DNA from: Patulibacter brassicae | GTDB lineage: Bacteria; Actinomycetota; Thermoleophilia; Solirubrobacterales; Solirubrobacteraceae | Assembly: GCF_033949425.1 (NCBI RefSeq) | Contig: NZ_JAXAVX010000006.1 | Coordinates: forward strand, 124,001 to 188,000 | Direction of reading: 5' to 3' | Length of the DNA stretch: 64,000 nt | In this document: piece by piece, positions 43,587 to 52,452 of the stretch | Numbering within the stretch: position 1 is the stretch's first letter | Layout of the letters: each line of letters starts with the position of its first letter | The notes under the pieces: generated by a model | What the model was told of the DNA's origin: nothing | The model's database searches: none | The model's input: only the letters and a program-made list of their open reading frames with translations | Translations under genes and position numbers: made by a program

Positions 43587-44603
43587 ATGGATCTCCGCGA
43601 TCTCGACGCCGGCGCACCGGTGGACCGCGTGCTGCTGGTCCGCGCCGCGGCGCGGCGCCGCCGGCGCGACGACGGCTCGGAGTACCTCCGGCTCGAGCTC
43701 GGGGACCGCTCGCAGGCGCTCGTGGCGATCGTCCGCGAGGACGTCGACGCGATCGCGGCGTTCGCGGAGCGCGGCGCCGCGGTCCGCTTCCGCGGGGTCG
43801 TCGAGGAGGACGAGCGGTTCGGCCGGCAGCTCGCGCTCGAGTCGCTCGCCCCGGTCGACCGGGGCACGGTCGACCTCGCGGAGCTGACGGAGGGGCCGGC
43901 GATCCCGGTGGCCGAGCTCGAGCGGCGGTTCCAGGCGCTCATCGCGCGGACCGCGGACCGCTGGCTGCGCCTGCTGCTCGAGCGCGTCTTCGACCGCGAG
44001 ACGCCCTTCTGGCTGCGGTTCCGGGAGGCGCCCGCGGCGAAGTTCTTCCACGAGGCCTACCCCCACGGGCTGCTCGACCACACGCTGCGGGTGACGGAGG
44101 CCGTGGAGGCCCTCGCGCCGCTGTTCCCGGACGTCGACCGCGACGTCGCGGTCGCCGGCGCGCTGCTGCACGACATCGGCAAGGCCGAGGCGTACACCAC
44201 GGACCCGCTCGCGCCGGACCTCACCGACCTGGGGCGGCTCGAGGGCCACATCGTCCTGGGCTACGAGATCGTCCGGGCGGCGGTCGAGGCGCTCGAGGGC
44301 TTCCCGGCGGAGACGGCGCTCGCCGTCCGGCACATCGTGCTGAGCCACCACGGCAAGCAGGAGTACGGCAGCCCCGTCGTGCCGGCGACCCGCGAGGCGG
44401 TCCTCGTGCACCACGCCGACGACCTCGCCGCGCGGATGGGCAGCTTCGACCGCCTGCAGCGCGGCCTGGCCCCGGACGCGCAGTGGAGCGCCTACGACCG
44501 CGGCGTGGGCTCGGCGGCGTACTTCGGGCCCGTGCGCCGGGACGCGGACCTCGAGGCGCTCGCGCCCCTGCCGGCCCCCGTCCTGCCGGCCCGCGCCGCC
44601 TGA
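43587..44603 (+). CDS. OB-fold/HD-domain protein, YhaM-like 3'-5' exoribonuclease family
   Basis: In this 338-residue protein, residues 1-110 form an OB-like nucleic-acid-binding part (VDRVLLVRAAARR, YLRLELGDRSQALVAI, FRGVVEED). Residues 150-300 are an HD phosphohydrolase: AKFFHEAYPHGLLDHTLRVTEAV, AGALLHDIGKAEAYTT, GHIVLGYEIV and HIVLSHHGKQEYGSP. This order matches YhaM/CBF1-type exonucleases that trim RNA or single-stranded DNA. ATG 43587 lies 7 nt after TACCGT. Confidence 0.88.
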   Translation: MDLRDLDAGAPVDRVLLVRAAARRRRRDDGSEYLRLELGDRSQALVAIVREDVDAIAAFAERGAAVRFRGVVEEDERFGRQLALESLAPVDRGTVDLAELTEGPAIPVAELERRFQALIARTADRWLRLLLERVFDRETPFWLRFREAPAAKFFHEAYPHGLLDHTLRVTEAVEALAPLFPDVDRDVAVAGALLHDIGKAEAYTTDPLAPDLTDLGRLEGHIVLGYEIVRAAVEALEGFPAETALAVRHIVLSHHGKQEYGSPVVPATREAVLVHHADDLAARMGSFDRLQRGLAPDAQWSAYDRGVGSAAYFGPVRRDADLEALAPLPAPVLPARAA

Positions 44604-44772
44604 CGCCCCACCGTCGGCCGGCCTCCGCGTCCGTTCCCAGGCGACCTGGACGCCTCGGCCGTCGACGGGGGGCGGGAAGCGCCGGAGGGCCCGGCCGTTT
44701 CTCGCGTGTTGCGGGAACTCGTGGCCCCCTGAACGGCGGGGGCGCGCGCCGTCCGCGTACAGTCCACCGGCG

Positions 44773-46860
44773 ATGGCGAAGGACACCGAGAAGCTGATCC
44801 GGCAGCTCTCGCTGATCTCGTACCTCATGGCGGAGCGCCGTCCCGTGACGGCGCTGGAGATCCGCCGTGACGTCGAGGGCTACAGCGGGATGAACGAGGA
44901 CGCGTTCGCCCGCCGCTTCTACGCCGACCGCGCGGAGCTCGAGTCGCTCGGGATCCAGCTGACGATCGAGCGCCCGGGCGACGGGACGGCGGAGCAGGAG
45001 CACTACTCGCTGCGCAGCGAGAACTTCCACCTGCCCCCGATCGCCTTCAGCGACGACGAGCTCGCGAGCCTGCAGCTCGCCCTCTCGCTGCTCGACGGCG
45101 AGTTCGCCTACGCCGAGCCGCTGCGCCTGGCGCTGCAGCAGCTCTCGTGGGGCCGGCCGAGCCCCCTGGCGGGCGCCGAGGCGGCCGGGGCGGGCATGGT
45201 CGGCCTGGGCATCACCGCCCAGGTCAGCGGCCGCGACCCCGCGCAGCGGCTGGCGAAGGTCGAGTCGGCGATCTTCCGCAACAAGACGATCGTCTTCGGC
45301 TACCACTCGCTGCACCGCGACACGGTCGAGACGCGCAAGGTCGACCCGTACCACCTGCTCTTCCGCGGCGGCCACTTCTACCTCCTGGGCCGCGACCACG
45401 AGCGCGACGAGCTGCGCGTCTTCCGGCTCTCGCGCATCCAGGACAAGGTCGCCTACGCGACGAAGGCCGAGCACGACTTCCGCCGGCCCGACGACTTCGA
45501 CCCGCGGCCCTACGGCGACCGCGCCGACTGGCAGATGGCCGAGCCGGTCGCCACGGCGCGGATCCGGATCGCCGAGCGGATCGCGTGGCAGGTCCAGCGC
45601 AACCACGCGCGGCAGGGGACGTTCGCGCCCGCCGGCGACGGTGCCGAGGAGCGCAGCGACGACGGGCTGCTGCGCGGCGACGTCGTCTTCGAGACGGCCT
45701 ACGGCGTGCCGCGCGCGCTGCTCGGGTGGGTCATGCGGATCGGCGAGCACGCCGAGATCCTCGACCCGGCGCCGCTGCGCGACGAGTACGCGCAGCGCGT
45801 GGCGCTCGTGCGGCAGCGCCACGAGGGCGACTTCGCGATCGCGGGCGGCCGCCCCTACCTCGAGGAGGAGGAGCCGGGCGCGACGGCGCCGCCGACCCGC
45901 GACGGGATCATCCGCCCGGAGCGCTTCGCGCGGCTCGTGACGCTCGCGTCGATCCTCATCCACGCCGGCCGCGGCGGCGAGGCGCTCGACCTGCCGGAGG
46001 TGCTGGACCGCCTGAACGTCAACGAGAGCGAGCTGCGGGACGACATCAACGTCCTGAACATCGTGAACTTCGGCGGCGGCTCCTACGTCCTCTACGCCGA
46101 GGTGACCGACGACGGTCGGATCGAGGTCGACAACGAGCCCTACAGCGATCACTTCGCCCGCCCCGCGCGGCTCCTGCCCGTCGAGGCGAAGGCGCTCGTG
46201 GCGGCGATCGACCTCATCGGCGACCACCTGCCCGCCGGCTCGCTCGGCACGGCGCGGGCGAAGGTCGTCGACGCGCTCGGCGAGGACCCGCTGGAGCACG
46301 GCCTGCAGGTCGCCCACGGTGGCGGCGACGACCGCGACCTCGCCCGGCTCGTGTCGGAGGCGATCGCCGACCGGCGCGTGCTCGAGCTCGACTACTACAA
46401 GCCCAACGAGGACCAGTTCAGCGAGCGCGTGCTCGAGCCCTACGCGCTCATCAACGGGCGCGAGGGCTGGTACGTCGCCGGCTACGACCGCGGCCGCGAG
46501 GACGTGCGCCACTTCCGCCTGGACCGGATCCGCTCGGCGCGCGCGACCGACGAGCAGTTCGAGCGGCGGCCCGAGGTCGACCCCGCCGCCGAGGTCGCCG
46601 GGTGGCCGCGGACCGGCGAGGTGCCGGCGAGCCGCACCGCGCGGGTCTGGGTGAGCCCGGAGCGCGCGCGGTGGGAGCGCGAGCGCCGCCAGGTCGTCGA
46701 GGAGCTCGACGACGGCGCGCTGGTGATCGAGATCCCGTTCGCGGGCGTGGACTGGCTCGTGCGCGAGGTGCTGACCGAGATCGGCGACCTCGTGATCCTC
46801 GAGCCGCAGGACGCGCGCGACGCCGTGCGCGCCGTCGCGGATCGCCTGGCTCGCAGCTGA
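44773..46860 (+). CDS. Fused PafB-PafC WYL-domain transcriptional activator
   Basis: This 695-residue protein is two complete WYL regulators in tandem. Half one: winged helix MAKDTEKLIRQLSLISYLMAERRPVTALEIRRDVEGY, WYL core IVFGYHSLHRDTVETRKVDPYHLLFRGGHFYLLGRDH, WCX region to about 380. Half two: RFARLVTLASILIHAG, LNVNESELRDDINVLNIV, WYL core LELDYYKPNEDQFSERVLEPYALINGREGWYVAGYD, WCX region to the end. PafBC, separate genes in mycobacteria, switches on most RecA/LexA-independent DNA-damage genes; natural fusions are known. No Pup-proteasome genes are adjacent, unlike the mycobacterial locus. ATG 44773 lies 9 nt after TACAGT. Confidence 0.92.
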   Translation: MAKDTEKLIRQLSLISYLMAERRPVTALEIRRDVEGYSGMNEDAFARRFYADRAELESLGIQLTIERPGDGTAEQEHYSLRSENFHLPPIAFSDDELASLQLALSLLDGEFAYAEPLRLALQQLSWGRPSPLAGAEAAGAGMVGLGITAQVSGRDPAQRLAKVESAIFRNKTIVFGYHSLHRDTVETRKVDPYHLLFRGGHFYLLGRDHERDELRVFRLSRIQDKVAYATKAEHDFRRPDDFDPRPYGDRADWQMAEPVATARIRIAERIAWQVQRNHARQGTFAPAGDGAEERSDDGLLRGDVVFETAYGVPRALLGWVMRIGEHAEILDPAPLRDEYAQRVALVRQRHEGDFAIAGGRPYLEEEEPGATAPPTRDGIIRPERFARLVTLASILIHAGRGGEALDLPEVLDRLNVNESELRDDINVLNIVNFGGGSYVLYAEVTDDGRIEVDNEPYSDHFARPARLLPVEAKALVAAIDLIGDHLPAGSLGTARAKVVDALGEDPLEHGLQVAHGGGDDRDLARLVSEAIADRRVLELDYYKPNEDQFSERVLEPYALINGREGWYVAGYDRGREDVRHFRLDRIRSARATDEQFERRPEVDPAAEVAGWPRTGEVPASRTARVWVSPERARWERERRQVVEELDDGALVIEIPFAGVDWLVREVLTEIGDLVILEPQDARDAVRAVADRLARS

Positions 46861-46938
46861 GCGCCGCGGGCGCTGAGCACCGCGGAGGCGCCCCAGCTCG
46901 CGGGAGTCCTGCAGACCGGCGGTCCACGGACCGCGGAC

Positions 46939-46962
46939 CGGGCGGACCCGGAGGTCCGCCCG
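46939..46962 (+). terminator. pafBC terminator
   Basis: CGGGCGGACC-CGGA-GGTCCGCCCG (10-bp stem) followed by TTCGCGTC, 78 nt after the stop. Confidence 0.65.
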
Positions 46963-47080
46963 TTCGCGTCGCGTCTCGCGGCGGGCCCGGTCGCCGAGGG
47001 GGGACCTGGAGAAGGACCGGGAGGGCCGCGTCGTCGGTGCCTGCGGCTCGTTCGGGGCCGCGTGTGGGGTACGCGCACAG

Positions 47081-47102
47081 CCTGTCGCCGGCCGGCGACA
47101 GG
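47081..47102. repeat. 22-bp perfect palindrome
   Basis: Each half reads CCTGTCGCCGG. There is no spacer, so it may be a hairpin or a dimer-binding site; it lies alone in the intergenic region. Confidence 0.6.
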
Positions 47103-47247
47103 GTCCGCGGCCCCGGTCACCGGCCGGGTGCGTCATCGGTCACGCTCCGCCGCGCTTCCCGCTCGTGCCCGCGGCTCGTGGCGCGCCACGACGTCCACCG
47201 GCCGCCCCGTCCGCCGTCGCGCCGCGCGCCGGATAGCGTGCGCGGCC

Positions 47248-47724
47248 ATGAGCCGCCGCGATCAGATCACGATGAGCGACGACGAGGTCCTCGCCTTCCT
47301 CGACGAGGAGCGGACCCTCGTCTGCGCGACCGCCGGGCCGCGCGGCTGGCCGCACCTCATGCCGCTCTGGTACGTCGTGCGCGACGGCCGGATCTGGGCG
47401 TGGACGTTCGCGAAGTCCCAGAAGACGAAGAACCTCGAGCGCGATCCGCGGGCGACGCTCCAGGTCGAGGCCGGCGAGACCTACGACCAGCTGCGCGGCG
47501 TGATGCTCGAGTGCGAGACGGTGATCCACCGCGACCTCGAGACGGTCAGCGCGCTGGGCACCGAGGTCTTCCGCCGCTACACGCCGGGGATCGGCGACGG
47601 CCCGCTGCCGGACGCGATGCAGGCCGCCGTGGACCAGCAGGCGACGAAGCGGATCGCGATGGAGTTCGTCGAGCGGCGCCGCGCCACCTGGGACCACCGC
47701 AAGCTCGCCGCCGGCGTCTACTGA
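47248..47724 (+). CDS. Pyridoxamine 5'-phosphate oxidase-fold (PPOX/FDOR) protein
   Basis: In this 158-residue split-barrel flavin/F420-binding protein, MSDDEVLAFLDEERTLVCATAGPRGWPHLMPLWYVVRDGRIWAWTFAKSQKTKNLERDPRATLQVEAG is the typical N-terminal half, with the Lys/Arg positions that hold the cofactor phosphate. In actinobacteria such proteins use F420, FMN or haem; which one cannot be read here. ATG 47248 lies 8 nt after TAGCGT. Confidence 0.87.
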   Translation: MSRRDQITMSDDEVLAFLDEERTLVCATAGPRGWPHLMPLWYVVRDGRIWAWTFAKSQKTKNLERDPRATLQVEAGETYDQLRGVMLECETVIHRDLETVSALGTEVFRRYTPGIGDGPLPDAMQAAVDQQATKRIAMEFVERRRATWDHRKLAAGVY

Positions 47725-47797
47725 GCCGGTCTCGCGGACCCCGCCCGGCGGGCGGGCGGGTCCCGTGGCGGCGCCCCGCCGCTAGGCTCCGGCCGCG

Positions 47798-48874
47798 ATG
47801 ACGCAGCTCAAGGGTCTGATCCTGTCCGGGGGCCGGGGCACGCGGCTGCGCCCGATCACCCACACCAGCGCGAAGCAGCTCGTGCCGGTGGCCAACCAGC
47901 CGGTCCTCTTCTACGCGATCCGCTCGATGGTCGAGGCCGGGATCACGGAGATCGGGATCATCCTCAACCCCGAGACCGGCGGCGAGATCCGCGAGGTCAC
48001 CGGTGACGGCTCCGCCTTCGGCGCGTCGATCACGTACATCGACCAGGCGTCCCCGGACGGCCTGGCGCACGCCGTGCTGACCGCGGAGGCGTTCCTCGGC
48101 GACAGCTCGTTCGTCATGTACCTCGGCGACAACCTCCTGCAGGGCGGCCTCACCGGCCTCGTGCAGCAGTTCCGCACGAACGCGCCGGACGCGATGATCC
48201 TCCTGCAGCAGGTCGAGGACCCCCGCTCCTACGGCGTCGCGGAGCTCCACGACGGCCAGGTCACGCGGCTCGTCGAGAAGCCGGCCGAGCCGCGGTCCGA
48301 TCTCGCGCTCGTCGGCGTCTACCTCTTCACCTCGCGGATCCTCGAGGCCGCGAAGGCGATCGAGCCCTCGGCCCGCGGCGAGCTCGAGATCACCGACGCG
48401 ATCCAGTGGCAGGTCGACCAGGGCGACCGCGTCGAGCCGCACGTCGTGCACGGCTGGTGGAAGGACACCGGCAAGCTCGCCGACATGCTCGAGGCGAACC
48501 GCCTGATCCTCGACACGATCGAGCGGCGGATCGACGGCGCGGTCGACGAGGGCTCGCAGGTCGAGGGGCGCGTGGTGATCGAGGCCGGCGCCCGCGTCGA
48601 GCGCTCCGTCGTCCGCGGCCCGGTCGTCATCGGCCGCGACGCCGTCGTCGCCGACAGCTACGTCGGTCCCTACTCGGCGATCGCGAAGGACGCCGTGGTC
48701 GAGCGCTCCGAGGTCGAGCACTCGATCCTCCTCGAGCGGGCGAAGCTCATCGGGCTCGAGGGCCGGATCGAGTCCTCGCTGCTCGGTCGCGACGTCACCG
48801 TCCGCCGCGGCGAGCGCACGCCCCGCGCCTACCGCTTCATGGTCGGCGACAACTCGGAGATCGAGATCCTCTGA
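47798..48874 (+). CDS. rmlA: Glucose-1-phosphate thymidylyltransferase, long form
   Basis: This 358-residue enzyme makes dTDP-glucose, the first step to dTDP-L-rhamnose. The nucleotidyltransferase domain covers about 1-240: GLILSGGRGTRLRPITHTSAKQLVPVANQP, MYLGDNLLQGG, SYGVAELHDGQVTRLVEKP and GWWKDTGKLADMLEANR. The C-terminus is a left-handed beta-helix (EGRVVIEAGARVERSVVRGPVVIGRDAVVADSYVGPY), so this is the long form found in actinobacteria and archaea rather than the short RmlA of enterics. ATG 47798 lies 9 nt after TAGGCT. Confidence 0.95.
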   Translation: MTQLKGLILSGGRGTRLRPITHTSAKQLVPVANQPVLFYAIRSMVEAGITEIGIILNPETGGEIREVTGDGSAFGASITYIDQASPDGLAHAVLTAEAFLGDSSFVMYLGDNLLQGGLTGLVQQFRTNAPDAMILLQQVEDPRSYGVAELHDGQVTRLVEKPAEPRSDLALVGVYLFTSRILEAAKAIEPSARGELEITDAIQWQVDQGDRVEPHVVHGWWKDTGKLADMLEANRLILDTIERRIDGAVDEGSQVEGRVVIEAGARVERSVVRGPVVIGRDAVVADSYVGPYSAIAKDAVVERSEVEHSILLERAKLIGLEGRIESSLLGRDVTVRRGERTPRAYRFMVGDNSEIEIL

Positions 48875-48899
48875 CCGGTCGGCGCGCGGCGCGTCGGCG

Positions 48900-49829
48900 A
48901 TGCTGATCACCATGCTCGCCGTCCTCGCCAGCGCGCTCGTCGCGGCGCTGCCCACGGCGGTGCCCGTCCCGAGCGGCACCGCCCCGCCGCGCGCCGCCGC
49001 GTCCCGCGCGACCACCCCGAGCCCGCCCGCCGGCGACGCGGCCTGGGCCTTGGCGCAGCGGATCGCCGCGCGGCCGCGACCGGCGGGCTCGGCCGCCGAG
49101 CGCACCGCGCAGGCGCTCGTCGCCGGCCGGATGCGCGCCGCCGGCCTCACCGTCCGCCACGACCGCTTCGCGGTGCCCGGCCACGGCCGCTCCCGCAACG
49201 TCGTCGGGATCCGCCCCGGCCGGCGCCCGTGCCTGTGGATCCTCATGGCCCACGCCGACTCGATGCCCGGGACCGTCGGCGCGCTCGACAACGCCTCGGG
49301 CGTGGGCCTGCTCGTCGAGCTCGCCGAGCGCCAGCGGGCCCCGGGGTGCGAGACGTGGTTCGTCGCCACGGGCGCCGAGGAGCGGCTCTTCACCGGCCGC
49401 CCGGACCACCTCGGGGCCTCCGCGCTCGTGCGGCGGCTGCGGCGGGAGCGCCGCACGGCCGACGTGCGCTGGGCGCTCTCGCTCGACGAGGTCGGTCGCG
49501 GGCGCCGCTTCCACCTGCGCTCGCCCGCGCCGCGCGCCCGGCGCGGCGTCGAGCGGGCGCTGCTCGCCGCGGCCCGACGCGCGCGCGTCCCGGTCGCGTG
49601 GCGCCGCGACGAGGGGGCGGGCAACTCCGACCACCGCGAGCTCGCCCTCGCCGGGATGGCCGCGATGAAGCTCGGCGTCGTCGACAACGCCTGTCGCCAC
49701 CGCCCCTGCGACCGGACGCCCCGGCTGCAGCGCGCGGCGTTCCGCCGCACCGCGGCGGTGGTCCTGCACCTGCTCGGGCCCGTCTCCGCGAGCTCCGCCG
49801 CCTCGAGGAGCGGTGCTCCTCCCGGGTGA
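48900..49829 (+). CDS. Secreted M28-family zinc aminopeptidase-like protein
   Basis: This 309-residue protein has a signal peptide (MLAVLASALVAALPTAVPVPSGTAPP; cleavage about residue 30). Zinc and catalytic residues of M28 are visible: MAHADS (H118, D120), GALDNASG (D130), ATGAEERLF (E160/E161), SLDEVGR and GNSDHREL. Arg-rich surface stretches are unusual. It lies between rmlA and rmlD but shows no tie to rhamnose synthesis. ATG 48900 is used; ATG 48912, 7 nt after GATGCT, is an equally good start. Confidence 0.82.
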   Translation: MLITMLAVLASALVAALPTAVPVPSGTAPPRAAASRATTPSPPAGDAAWALAQRIAARPRPAGSAAERTAQALVAGRMRAAGLTVRHDRFAVPGHGRSRNVVGIRPGRRPCLWILMAHADSMPGTVGALDNASGVGLLVELAERQRAPGCETWFVATGAEERLFTGRPDHLGASALVRRLRRERRTADVRWALSLDEVGRGRRFHLRSPAPRARRGVERALLAAARRARVPVAWRRDEGAGNSDHRELALAGMAAMKLGVVDNACRHRPCDRTPRLQRAAFRRTAAVVLHLLGPVSASSAASRSGAPPG

Positions 49830-49871
49830 TGCGACGGCCCGGCCCGTCGTTCTGCCACGCTCCGGGGCGAC

Positions 49872-50837
49872 ATGGGCTACGTGCGCCAGGGCGAGATCGC
49901 CCGCCTGGGACCGAACACGATCATCCGGCCGAACCGCGGGCAGCTCGAGCGCCACGACAGCGACGCGCCGCCGGCCGGGCAGCGCCGCCGGCGGATGGTC
50001 GTCACCGGCGCCGCCGGGATGCTCGGGCAGCGGGTCGTCGACGTCGCCCGCGTCCACGGCTGGGACGTCGTGGCCACGACCCGCGTGGAGCTCGACATCA
50101 CCGACCTCGAGCGCACGACGGTCGCCCTCGAGCAGCACGCGCCGACGGTCGTCGTGAACTGCGCGGCGTTCACCGACGTCGACGGCGCGGAGGAGCGCGA
50201 GGCCGAGGCGCTCGCCGTCAACGGCGACGGCGCGGGCAACCTCGCGAAGGCCACGGCCGCGCTCGGCGTGCGGCTCGTGCACGTCTCGACGGACTACGTC
50301 TTCCCCGGCGACGCCCAGGAGCCCTACCCGGAGGACGCGCCGACCGGTCCGCAGGCCGCCTACGGCCGCACGAAGCTCGCCGGCGAGGAGCAGGTCGCCG
50401 AGCACAACCCCGATCACCTCATCTGCCGCACGGCCTGGGTCTTCGGCGCGGGCGGCGGGAACTTCGTCGACACGATGGTGCGCCTCGCGGCCGATCGCGA
50501 CGAGGTCCAGGTCGTCGACGACCAGACCGGCTGCCCGACGTGGACCGGGCACCTGGCGCCCGCGCTCGTGCGCGCGGCCGGCGGCGAGGCCCGGGGGATC
50601 GCCCACCTCGCGGGCGGCGGGCAGGTCACGTGGTGCGGCCTGGCGGCCGAGGTCTTCTCCCGGATCGGCGGCGGCACCCGCGCGGTGCCGGTCGGCACCG
50701 ACGCGTTCCCGCGGCCGGCGCGGCGGCCGGCCTGGAGCGTCCTGGGCTCGACCCGCGACGACGTGCCCGCGCTGCCCGCGTGGCAGGAGGGCGTCGCGGC
50801 GCACCTCGTCGAGGTCGGCGCCGCCCGCGCCGCCTGA
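49872..50837 (+). CDS. rmlD: dTDP-4-dehydrorhamnose reductase
   Basis: This 321-residue SDR enzyme catalyses the final NAD(P)H-dependent step to dTDP-L-rhamnose. Seen: RMVVTGAAGMLGQRVVDVAR, VELDITDLE, VVNCAAFTDVDGAE, LVHVSTDYVFPGD, AAYGRTKLAGEEQV (catalytic Tyr-x3-Lys), RTAWVFGAGGGNFVDTM and DQTGCPTWTGHLA. There is an extra N-terminal segment of 41 residues before the Rossmann motif; ATG 49995 would remove it. ATG 49872 is kept because a CACGCT box lies 10 nt upstream. Confidence 0.93.
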   Translation: MGYVRQGEIARLGPNTIIRPNRGQLERHDSDAPPAGQRRRRMVVTGAAGMLGQRVVDVARVHGWDVVATTRVELDITDLERTTVALEQHAPTVVVNCAAFTDVDGAEEREAEALAVNGDGAGNLAKATAALGVRLVHVSTDYVFPGDAQEPYPEDAPTGPQAAYGRTKLAGEEQVAEHNPDHLICRTAWVFGAGGGNFVDTMVRLAADRDEVQVVDDQTGCPTWTGHLAPALVRAAGGEARGIAHLAGGGQVTWCGLAAEVFSRIGGGTRAVPVGTDAFPRPARRPAWSVLGSTRDDVPALPAWQEGVAAHLVEVGAARAA

Positions 50838-50864
50838 GCCTGGATCCGCCTGAGCGCTCGCGGG

Positions 50865-51320
50865 TCAGCCGAACGGCGACGGAACGCGCGTCACGCCGAG
50901 CTCGCGGCGCAGCTGCGCGATCCGCTCGCGCGACGCCCGCCAGCCGGCGACGCGCTCCTCGCGCTGCAGCGTCCACGTCGCCCAGGCGACGAGGCGCGAC
51001 CAGCGCGAGCGCGGAGCGGGCCGGGCGTGGACCTCGATCGTCCACGGGACCGGCAGCGCCAGCCGCAGCAGCACGAAGACCGGCAGCAGCGCGAGCAGGA
51101 GCAGGAGCTCGAGCAGCAGCGCGAGCAGGACGATGAGGACCGGCAGCGCGAGGATCAGCAGGAAGATGCCGATCACCGCGCTGATCGGGTCGTCGCCGAG
51201 CGTGACGTTCCCGATGCCCGTGTCGGGCACGTCGCGGATCCGGCGCCGCCACGGCAGCCAGCGGCGGCGCACCCGCCACTCGCGTGCGCGCTCGGTGGTC
51301 GGCTCCTCCGGGTCGGGCAT
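50865..51320 (-). CDS. Leucine-rich integral membrane protein, unknown function
   Basis: This 151-residue protein has a charged, Arg-rich N-terminus (about 45 residues), a long hydrophobic region of two closely spaced helices (AVIGIFLLILALPVLIVLLALLLELLLLLALLPVFVLLRLAL), then an amphipathic, Arg/Trp-rich C-terminus. ATG 51320 lies 8 nt after TAGGAT. It interrupts the rml genes on the opposite strand. No family recognised. Confidence 0.7.
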   Translation of the reverse strand: MPDPEEPTTERAREWRVRRRWLPWRRRIRDVPDTGIGNVTLGDDPISAVIGIFLLILALPVLIVLLALLLELLLLLALLPVFVLLRLALPVPWTIEVHARPAPRSRWSRLVAWATWTLQREERVAGWRASRERIAQLRRELGVTRVPSPFG

Positions 51321-51394
51321 CGGCGCGGATCCTAGGGGCCCGTCCGGCGAGCGGCCGGTCCCGACCGGGCCGCCGTTGCGTAGGGTTCCGGCCC

Positions 51395-52390
51395 ATGAAG
51401 CTGCTCGTCTGCGGTGGTGCCGGGTTCATCGGCTCGGCGTTCGTGCACCAGCGGGTCGCCGCCGGCGACGAGGTCCGCGTGCTCGACGCGCTGACGTACG
51501 CCGGCCGGCGGGAGAACGTCGAGGGCCTCGACGTCGACCTCGTCGTCGGCCGGATCGAGGACCCGGGCGCGGTCGAGCAGGCCGCCGCCGGCGTGGACGC
51601 GATCGTGAACTTCGCGGCCGAGACGCACGTCGACCGCTCGATCCTCGACGCGCAGGCGTTCGTGACGACGAACGCGGTCGGCACCTACACCCTCGTCGAG
51701 GAGGCCCGGCGGCGGGGCGTGCGCTACGTCCAGGTCTCGACCGACGAGGTCTACGGCTCGATCCGCGAGGGCGCCTTCACCGAGGAGCACCCGCTCGAGC
51801 CCTCGTCGCCGTACTCGGCATCGAAGGCCGGCGCCGACCTCATGGTCCTCGCCGCCCACATCACGTACGGCCAGGACGTCGTCATCGCGCGCGGCTCCAA
51901 CTGCTACGGCCCGCGGCAGTTCCCGGAGAAGCTCATCCCGGTGATGACGCTCAACGCGATCCACGGCGGCCCGCTGCCGGTCTACGGCCAGGGCGACCAG
52001 GTCCGCACGTGGCTCCACGTCGACGACTTCGCGTCCGGCATCCACGCCGCGCTCGCCCACGGCGAGTCCGGGCAGGCCTACAACGTCGGCGGCGCGAAGG
52101 AGAAGATCAACCTCGACGTCGTCCGGCGGATCATCGCCCTCACCGGGGCCTCGGAGGACCAGGTGAAGCACGTCGAGGACCGCCTCGGCCACGACTTCCG
52201 CTACGCGCTGGACTCCTCGAAGCTCCGCGCGCTCGCCGGCTGGGAGCCCCGGATGGACTTCGACGAGGGCGGCCTGGAGTCGACGGTCCACTGGTACCGC
52301 GACCACGAGTGGTGGTGGAAGCCGCTCGTCGCCACCGACGAGTACCGCGCCTACTACCGCCGCGTGTACGGCCAGGACCCGGCCTTCTAG
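51395..52390 (+). CDS. rmlB: dTDP-glucose 4,6-dehydratase
   Basis: This 331-residue extended SDR enzyme is the second step of dTDP-rhamnose synthesis: MKLLVCGGAGFIGSAFV, NFAAETHVDRSI, YVQVSTDEVYGSI, SPYSASKAGADLMVLA (Tyr-x3-Lys), GSNCYGPRQFPEKLIP, GQGDQVRTWLHVDD and YNVGG. The Asp-Glu pair after the catalytic Thr, diagnostic of 4,6-dehydratases, is in STDEVYG. ATG 51395 lies 8 nt after TAGGGT. The epimerase gene rmlC is not in the window. Confidence 0.96.
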   Translation: MKLLVCGGAGFIGSAFVHQRVAAGDEVRVLDALTYAGRRENVEGLDVDLVVGRIEDPGAVEQAAAGVDAIVNFAAETHVDRSILDAQAFVTTNAVGTYTLVEEARRRGVRYVQVSTDEVYGSIREGAFTEEHPLEPSSPYSASKAGADLMVLAAHITYGQDVVIARGSNCYGPRQFPEKLIPVMTLNAIHGGPLPVYGQGDQVRTWLHVDDFASGIHAALAHGESGQAYNVGGAKEKINLDVVRRIIALTGASEDQVKHVEDRLGHDFRYALDSSKLRALAGWEPRMDFDEGGLESTVHWYRDHEWWWKPLVATDEYRAYYRRVYGQDPAF

Positions 52391-52424
52391 TCCCCGGCGC
52401 CGGTCGGTCGTGGCCGGGGGCGGA

Positions 52425-52446
52425 GCGCCCGGGCCGGCCCGGGCGC
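52425..52446. terminator. 22-bp palindromic terminator between rmlB and the lipoprotein gene
   Basis: A perfect palindrome, each half GCGCCCGGGCC, lies 34 nt after rmlB and just after the convergent lipoprotein stop. It should stop transcription from both sides. Confidence 0.65.
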
Positions 52447-52452
52447 CGGGGC

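Larger units (their letters stand above)
46861..47247. other. 387-nt region between pafBC and the PPOX gene
   Basis: No credible gene. It contains a terminator hairpin (46939-46962), a 22-bp perfect palindrome (47081-47102) about 145 nt before the next start, and the -10 TAGCGT of the PPOX gene (47234-47239). Confidence 0.6.
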
